Source: Xestospongia muta (Eukaryota > Porifera > Demospongiae > Haplosclerida > Petrosiidae). Taken from it: 64,000 nucleotides of DNA. The notes under the pieces are model-generated. The model saw only the letters and a program-made list of their open reading frames with translations, was not told the DNA's origin and did not search any database. The stretch is taken from positions 34,359,245-34,423,244 of the forward strand of contig OY848917.1 of NCBI GenBank assembly GCA_963693285.1, in the 5' to 3' direction. The stretch's first letter is position 1. Each line of letters begins with the position of its first letter. Positions 57,901 through 64,000 of this stretch are shown here, in pieces. Both the position numbers and the translations under genes were made by a program.

Positions 57901-59114
57901 GCACAAAATCTGGTACAGTCTTAGCTCCTGTAGGTGTCAAGACAGTTTAGGGTTCTTGTTCAATTTAGAAGCAGCAGATAGTAACACTTAATGTCATTAA
58001 TGCAATTGGAGACATGATTCCACCTATGCACACTTTTCCAGGTGAGATATTGGTATATTTTTCATTATGAGGATTATTTAATGATGAATACTTAAGATGT
58101 TCATCAAATGGTTGGATTAACACTCAACTATTCTTTGGGTGGCTAAAACTTTATAGCAAACACATTGGGAGAAAGAGACCAGTATGTTTGCTGCTCAATA
58201 GCCACTCAAATCATATTGATCTAGAAATCTCTAATTCTGCAAGCAAAAGGGAATTACTTTTTATTGTCTATAACTCCATTCATCACATATCTCTTAGCCT
58301 TTTGACATAAGCTTTTATGACCTTTAAAAGCTAATTGTGGAAGATTTCTAGATGCATACAGAATGGCTAACATATATAGGAAAGCCTGTTTCAAAGGGGT
58401 TTCTGAAAAGCCTGGATTGACAACGTTAAAGTATGAACCATAGTTAATGCTTTTACCAGATGCAACCAAAGCTTTTGAAGAAAAACAGCCACTTCAAAGA
58501 TCTACTCAGACCGTTCTACTTTTCATTTCTTTAACTGGAACACAACAGTCAACTTAAATTTCCAAGTTTACACCTTTCCCTTTTCATATATACAAGAAGA
58601 TGAGAATATATCTAAGTTCCTTAAGTCAACAGACAAGGGTATCTTCAAAATACCACAAAATAACAATCACTTGGATTGTAAAGCCAAACCCTTATATTTA
58701 TTAAAAGTATTGAATAAATGTGTGACTTTGCATCATTGATTTGATCCATCAACATACAATGTCAATAACATGTGTTTAATATGTTATAGGTGTATATAGT
58801 AGGTATGTAGTAAACAGATAATGATTACATTTTGTATACAAACATGACACTGACCTTGTCTGGAACATTCACTTTCACACCAGCATCTAGAAGGACTTGA
58901 ACAACCTTATCATCACTTTTATAACATGATATATGGAGAACAGTTTCGCCAATCTACATAAACAAAAAAATATATGTGATAATTAAACATAGAAAATATG
59001 CACATGAACACTTACTTTGTTAACAAGATCTAGATTGGCTCCTTTCTGTGTTAAAAACAAAACAACATCTTTGTGTCCATTCTCTACTGCTAACATGATA
59101 GCAGTCGATCCATC
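48052..59114 (-). CDS. ankyrin-ROC-COR-Death-ankyrin protein with C-terminal membrane anchor (5' incomplete)
   Basis: Exons found on the minus strand, all with AG/GT borders and compatible phases: 59016-59114, 58855-58953, 56217-56318, 55754-55846, 54994-55092 (ankyrin); 52418-54478 (ankyrin end, ROC, COR); 52232-52298; 51350-51687 (Death); 51169-51244, 51073-51123, 50827-50874, 50267-50307 (linker); 50001-50093, 49851-49949, 49672-49758, 48285-48468 (ankyrin); 48052-48137 (membrane anchor, TGA stop). Together about 1240 residues. ROC-COR proteins are GTPases (LRRK2, MASL1, DAPK1 types); Death domains recruit adaptors; the anchor would fix the protein on a membrane facing the cytosol. No start codon was found, so the gene begins beyond the window or within the satellite. 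A split into two genes near 51.2 kb cannot be excluded, but no stop or start in the exons calls for it. Confidence 0.75.
51350..51687 (-). CDS. Death-domain exon
   Basis: A 338-nt exon (TTTTGTAG acceptor, GTAAGT donor) joined in phase to FK|D. It encodes MKDVLALLMPIKDKWYLIGV, then SLEVNTGELESLK, NLSIVINKWLEEK and ATWEALLKEVEGP, then DIRRFLEK. The six-helix pattern with W-x-x-I-G...L...L...W matches the Death fold. The C-terminal SECNPL motif repeats the RNPL that ends the COR exon, and both are followed by a short exon with a PPLxK phrase, suggesting that exon pair was duplicated. Confidence 0.75.
51897..51938. repeat. AT dinucleotide microsatellite
   Basis: About 42 bp of alternating A and T inside an intron of the ROC-COR-Death gene. 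Confidence 0.9.
52418..54478 (-). CDS. main exon: ROC GTPase and COR domain
   Basis: A 2061-nt exon, 687 codons without interruption. Residues 1-45 finish the ankyrin array (FGDTPLHAACQGCYGDVV). The ROC domain follows with P-loop GNTGAGKSS (about 79-87), the DxxG motif as DLAGHEEYY (about 136) and a G4-like GSRLDEM (about 205), where the usual T/NKxD is replaced by SRLD, as in many ROC domains. COR fills the rest, including FDLLR-like FSFLQLLRSKENIIAISLKK, LQFLTTLSDKGLILFIKND and WVVIDRASLLNEVNGVLFAP. It ends with MFAGRNPL at a GTAAGT donor. The GTP-binding residues look intact. Confidence 0.85.
54994..59114 (-). CDS. N-terminal ankyrin exons of the ROC-COR-Death gene
   Basis: Five exons, each one ankyrin repeat of 31-34 residues, all starting and ending in phase 0: DGSTAIMLAVENGHKDVV (59114), IGETVLHISCYKSDDKVV (58953), YGRTALHAAYWSKNNVIV (56318), a weak repeat DTLLLEST...SRGANVNIGNK (55846) and DGETALYIASKEGDNQCV (55092). 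One-repeat-per-exon symmetry explains how the array can grow or shrink without frame loss. The 2.5-kb intron between the second and third exons holds a pogo transposase relic. Confidence 0.8.
57590..58500 (+). mobile_element. pogo/Tigger (DDE_1) transposase relic inside an intron
   Basis: Plus-strand frames give, in order, the CENP-B-type HTH end (MSKIGYGQKKDNM, then TVKKNLNKKERVIPFVENRH and KDWWYAF), the first catalytic region (RCILNLNKSVFHLCTKSG, VLAPVGVKTV) and the second (KRPVCLLLNSHSNHIDLEI). In live enzymes these read N-x-D-E-T-G-F and L-L-L-D-G-H-S-S-H. Here both Asp positions are Asn (GAT to AAT). Frameshifts and stops add to the damage. It lies antisense in the intron between 56318 and 58855. 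Confidence 0.7.
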
Positions 59115-59460
59115 CTAAATATATTATTACTTATTACATTAGCATGAATCGTAACATCAGTACATAACATAACAACACTTGGATGTATCAGTACACTAGT
59201 AACATTACAAACTTAGACAAAAGTATATATAGTCAAACAAAATACAAGTCAAATCACTCTCAATAATTAGACATTATAAACACAAATATGAAGCTTCACA
59301 CTACTATTTTGATGATAGTAAAAACGTTTATTTTTCAGTGGCTTAGATGAATAGCTAGCATTCCTTAAAAAATAATTCACTCATACCTTTTCTTAAAAGG
59401 TTACTAACAAACACTTGTTTATTTTTCTGATAAAGCAAATTCAACAATTAGTTTCTTTAT
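59115..59460. other. no recognisable gene
   Basis: AT-rich spacer between the first visible ankyrin exon and the satellite. No upstream exon or start codon of the gene was recognised here. Confidence 0.4.
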
Positions 59461-62400
59461 TGTAAAGACACATTCAAATGACAAATAATAACAGAACATA
59501 AATGTGGCAACAAAAACCAATACTCTAAACAAAATCACAACAACAGATTTCAATATGCTCAGAATTCATACTAGGCTATAGCTATAAAATGTTTTAAATA
59601 TACCTAAAATAATAAACCTGCCAAGAAGATTCAAGTATTATTAGTGAAACACAATGTTGTATTATAAACAACCAGGGATAACAGGATTCATTGCTGATAT
59701 ACGAATCAGCTGTTACAGAATGCACTTTAATGTCATTTGTCGATCTCATAAGCAGGAATTACAAAATAGTCATTAAAACTGCAAAAGCAGATACACATAG
59801 TTACCATACAATCCAAAACAATTATAGTACAGCCTCCAAGGATTCTCATGCAAAGCATTAAAAACAATTAACGTCAATAAAAGCAGTAGGGTAAATACAA
59901 TAACAACATCCTATTCAAAACACTTAGAATTCATACTATACTATATCACACTTACCAACTATTATATTTTAAACACATTCAGATGACAAGTAATCACACC
60001 AACATAAATGGAAAAACAAAACAATAAAGTAAACAAAATAACAACAACACATTCAATATACTTGGAATTCATACTATATTATATCAAAATTACATCCTAT
60101 TATATTGTAAAGGACACATTCAGATGACAAATAATAACAGCAACATAAATCTGGAAACAAAAACAAATACTCTAAACAAAATCACATCAACACATTCAAT
60201 ATGTCCAGAATTCATACTAGGCTATAACTATAAAATGCTTAAAATATACCTAAAAAATAAACCTGACAAAATGATTCAAGCACCAATGTCATATTATAAA
60301 CAGCTAATGTTACCAAGATTCGTTCCTGATATACAAATCAGCTGTTATAGAATGCACTTTAAATACATTTGTTGATCTTATAAGCACCAAATACAAAATA
60401 GTCATTAAAACTGCAAAAGCAGACATGCAAAGTTACCATATAATCCAAAACAATTTAGTACAGCCTTCAAAGCTTCTCATGCAAGGCATTAAAAACAATT
60501 AATGTCAATAAAAACAATAGGGTAAATACAATAACAACATCCTATTCAAAACACTTAGAATTCATACTATACTATATCACACTTACCTCCTATTATATTT
60601 TAAACAACACATTCAGATGACAAGTAATCACACCAACATAAATAGAAAAACAAAACAATAAAGTAAACAAAATAACAACAAAACATTCAATATACTAGGA
60701 ATTCATACTACATTATATCAAAATTACATCCTATTATATTGTAAAGGACACATTCAGATGACAAGTAATAACAGCAACACAAATGTGGAAACAAAAACCA
60801 ATACTCTAAACAAAATCACAACAAAAAATTTAATATGCTCAGAATTCATACTAGGCTATAACTATAAAATGCTTATAATATACCTAAAAAAATAAACCTG
60901 ACAAAATGATTCAAGCACCAATCTCATATTATAAACAGCTAAGGTTAACAAGATTTATTGCTGATATACAAATCAGCTGTTATAGAATGCACTTTAATGT
61001 CATTTGTCAATCTCATAAGCACCAAATACAAAATAGTCATTAAAACTGCAAAAGCAGATACACATAGTCAACATACAATCCAAAACAATTATAGTACAGC
61101 CTCCAAAGATTCTAATTCAAAGCATTAAAAACAATTCACGTCGATAAAAACAATAGGGTAAATACAATAACAACATCCTATTCAAAACATTTAGAAATCA
61201 TACTATACTATATCACACTTACCTCCTATTATATTTTAAACAACACATTCAGATGACAAATAATCACACCAACATAAATGGAAAAACAAAACAATAGAGT
61301 AAACAAAATAACAACAATACATTCAATATACTTGGAATTCATACTACATTATATCAAAATTACATCCTATTATATTGTAAAGGACACATTCAGATGACAA
61401 GTAATAATAGAAACATAAATGTGGAAACAAAAACCAATACTCTAAACAAAATCACAACAACAGATTTCAATATGCTCAGAATTCATACTAGGCTATAGCT
61501 ATAAAATGCTTAAAATATGCCTAAAAATTAAAACTGGCAAGAAGATTCAAACATCAATGTCATAGTACAAACGGCTAAGGTTAACAAGATTCATTGCCGA
61601 TATACGAATCAACTGTTATTGAATGCACTTTAATGCCATTTGTCAATCTCATAAACACCAATTACAAAATAGTCATTAGAACTGCAAAGCAGATACACAT
61701 AGTTACCATACAATCCAAACAATTATAGTAAAGCCTCCAAAGATTCTCATGCAAAGCATTAAAAACAATTAACGTCAATAAAAACAATAGGGTAAATACA
61801 ATAACAACATCCTATTCAAAACACTTAGAATTCATACTATACTATATCACACTTACCCGCTATTATATTTTAAACAACACATTTAGATAACAAGTAATCA
61901 CACCAACATAAATAGAAAAACAAAACAATAGAGTAAACAAAATAACAACAATACATTCAATATACTTGGAATTCATACTACATTATATAAAAATTACATC
62001 CTATTATATTGTAAAGGACACATTCAAATGACAAGTAAAAACAGCAACATAAATGTGAAAACAAAAACCAATACTCTAAACAAAATCACAACAAAACATT
62101 TAATATGCTCAGAATTCATACTAGGCTATAACTATAAAATGCTTAAAATATACCCAAAAAATAGACCTGGCAAGAAGATTCAACCATCAATGTCATATTA
62201 TAAACAGCTAATGTTAACAAGATTCATTGCTGATATATGAATCAGCTGTTATAGAATGCACTTTAATTACATATGTTGATCTTATAAGCACCAAATACAA
62301 AATAGTCATTAAAACTGCAAAAGCAGACACGCAAAGTTACCATACAATCCAAAACAATTATAGTACAGCCTTCAAAGCTTCTCATGCAAGGCATTAAAAA

Positions 62401-64000
62401 TAATTAACGTCAATAAAAACAATAGGGTAAATACAATAACAACATCCTATACTATATCACACTTACCGGCTATTATATTTTAAACAACACATTCAGATGA
62501 CAAGTAATCACACCAACATAAATGGAAAAACAAAACAATGGAGTAAACAAAATAATAACAACACATTCAATATACTTGGAATTCATACTACATTATATCA
62601 AAATTACATCCTATTATTTGTAAAGGAAACATTCAGATGACAAATAATAACAGAACATAAATGTGGCAACAAAAACCAATACTCTAAACAAAATCACAAC
62701 AACAGATTTCAATATGCTCAGAATTCATACTAGGCTATAGCTATAAAATGTTTTAAATATACCTAAAATAATAAACCTACCAAGAAGATTCAAGTATTAT
62801 TAGTGAAACACAATGTTGTATTATAAACAACCAAGGATAACAGGATTCATTGCTGATATACGATCAGCTGTTATAGAATGCACTTTAATGTCATTTATTG
62901 ATCTCATAAGCACCAAATACAATATAATCAATAAATTTGCAAAAGTAGATACGTAGTTATCATACAATCCAAAACAATTATAGTACAGCCTCCAAAGATT
63001 CTCATGCAAAGCATTAAAAACAATTAACGTCAATAAAAACAATAGGGTAAATACAATAACAACATCCTATTCAAAACATTTAGAAATCATACTATACTAT
63101 ATCACACTTACCGGCTATTATATTTTAAACAACACATTCAGATGACAAGTAATCACACCAACATAAATGGAAAAACAAAACAATAGAGTACACAAAATAA
63201 TAACAACACATTCAATATACGTGGAACTCATACTATATTATATCAAAATTACATCCTATTATATTGTAAAGGACACATTCAAATGACAAGTAAAAACAGC
63301 AACATAAATGTGAAAACAAAAACCAATACTCTAAACAAAATCACAACAAAACATTCAATATGCTCAGAATTCATACTAGGCTATAGCTATAAAATGCTTA
63401 AAATATACACAAAAAATAAACCTGGCAAGAAGATTCAACCATCAATGTCATATTATAAATAGCTAAGGTTAACAAGATTCACTGCTGATATGTAAATCAG
63501 CTGTTATAGAATGCACTTTAAATACATTTGTTGATCTTATAAGCACCAAATACAAAATAGTCATTAAAACCGCAAAAGCAGACATGCAAAGTTACCATAC
63601 AATCAAAAACAATTTAGTAGAGCCTTCAAAGATTCTCATGCAAGGCATTAAAAACAATTAATGTCAATAAAAACAATAGGGTAAATACAATAACAACATC
63701 CTATTCAAAACACTTAGAATTCATACTGTACTATATCACACTTACCAACTATTATATTTTAAACAACACATTCAGATGACAAGTAATCACACCAACATAA
63801 ATGGAAAAACAAAACAATAGAGTAAAAAAATCACAATAACACATTCAATATACTTAGAATTCATACTACATTATATCAAAATTATATCCTATTATATTGT
63901 AAAGGGAATATTCAGATGTCAAGTAAAAACAGCAACATAAATCTGGAAACAAAAACCAATACTCTAAACAAAATCACAACAAAACATTTAATATGCTTAG
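59460..64000. repeat. 634-bp tandem satellite, seven or more units
   Basis: The phrase AGGGTAAATACAATAACAAC recurs at about 59888, 60519, 61155, 61789, 62424, 63044 and 63678, giving spacings of 620-636 bp. Each unit holds two or three related sub-blocks beginning ACATTCAGATGACAAGTAAT, so the unit itself grew from a shorter repeat. Variant marks divide the units: the first (from about 59460) and the sixth (from about 62630) share AAGTATTATTAGTGAAACAC, which others lack, and each is followed by a unit with GTTGATCTTATAAGCACC. The array continues past the window. Short frames in it are repeat artefacts. Confidence 0.9.

Noticed and set aside
60124..62240. Similar plus-strand frames (MTNNNSN.../MTSKNSN...) recurring about every 634 bp
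   Set aside because: They follow the satellite period, have low-complexity Asn/Lys/Thr content and break in other units, so they are not genes.
59460..64000. Possible CRISPR-like spaced repeat
   Set aside because: Units are 620-636 bp with no short direct repeat plus unique spacer pattern, and the genome is eukaryotic.

Overview
The window looks like nuclear DNA of an early-branching animal, most likely a demosponge such as Amphimedon. It is AT-rich, its genes have many short introns with GT-AG borders (often about 50-300 bp, ankyrin exons of 93-102 nt), and it holds domain families expanded in sponges: ankyrin/ROC-COR/Death proteins, ZU5-UPA-Death proteins, TRAF-type MATH domains, an ISG12 (IFI27-like) domain and GRF zinc fingers. 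The species is an inference from protein resemblance; no taxonomic search was run. No tRNA, rRNA, operon or CRISPR array was seen.

Region 1 (1-27 kb) is a graveyard of transposons. In order it holds a dispersed duplicated segment, three copies of an unclassified multi-copy gene, two piggyBac relics, a pogo-type MITE, a Ty3/gypsy integrase fragment, hAT pieces (one hAT element has been inverted internally), a BEL/Pao fragment, a PIF/Harbinger transposase and a MULE with C2H2 and SWIM zinc fingers. Orphan exons of ordinary families (HECT ligase, SET domain) lie among them. Almost every coding frame is broken.

Region 2 (27-34 kb) is a minus-strand locus in which an ISG12-type hydrophobic exon sits directly upstream of four tandem copies of a GRF zinc-finger exon set (unit 512-513 bp), ending in a CCHC-like knuckle like the C-terminus of topoisomerase III alpha. 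Foldback/TIR elements bracket it on both sides.

Region 3 (34-45 kb) holds decayed single-gene pieces: TRAF/MATH, EF-hand, iduronate-sulfatase-like, Death domain, ATP synthase OSCP, and two truncated ROC-COR paralogues. It also has one two-exon plus-strand gene of unknown function and a 5'-truncated Penelope-like retroelement with an open RT/GIY-YIG frame and a hammerhead-like motif downstream.

Region 4 (45-59 kb) carries the main gene of the window. It is a minus-strand gene whose exons join in phase to give ankyrin repeats, a ROC GTPase, a COR domain, a Death domain, more ankyrin repeats and a C-terminal membrane anchor. Downstream of it lies a broken ZU5-UPA-Death gene that ends in a near-identical membrane-anchor exon, inside a segmental duplication that also carries a gypsy reverse-transcriptase relic.

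Region 5 (59.4-64 kb) is a roughly 634-bp tandem satellite with signs of higher-order organisation, running off the window end.

Taken together, 27-59 kb is a cluster of innate-immunity or cell-death type domains (ISG12, MATH, ROC-COR, Death, ZU5) that is being duplicated and shuffled by repeats. Functions are inferred from domains only.
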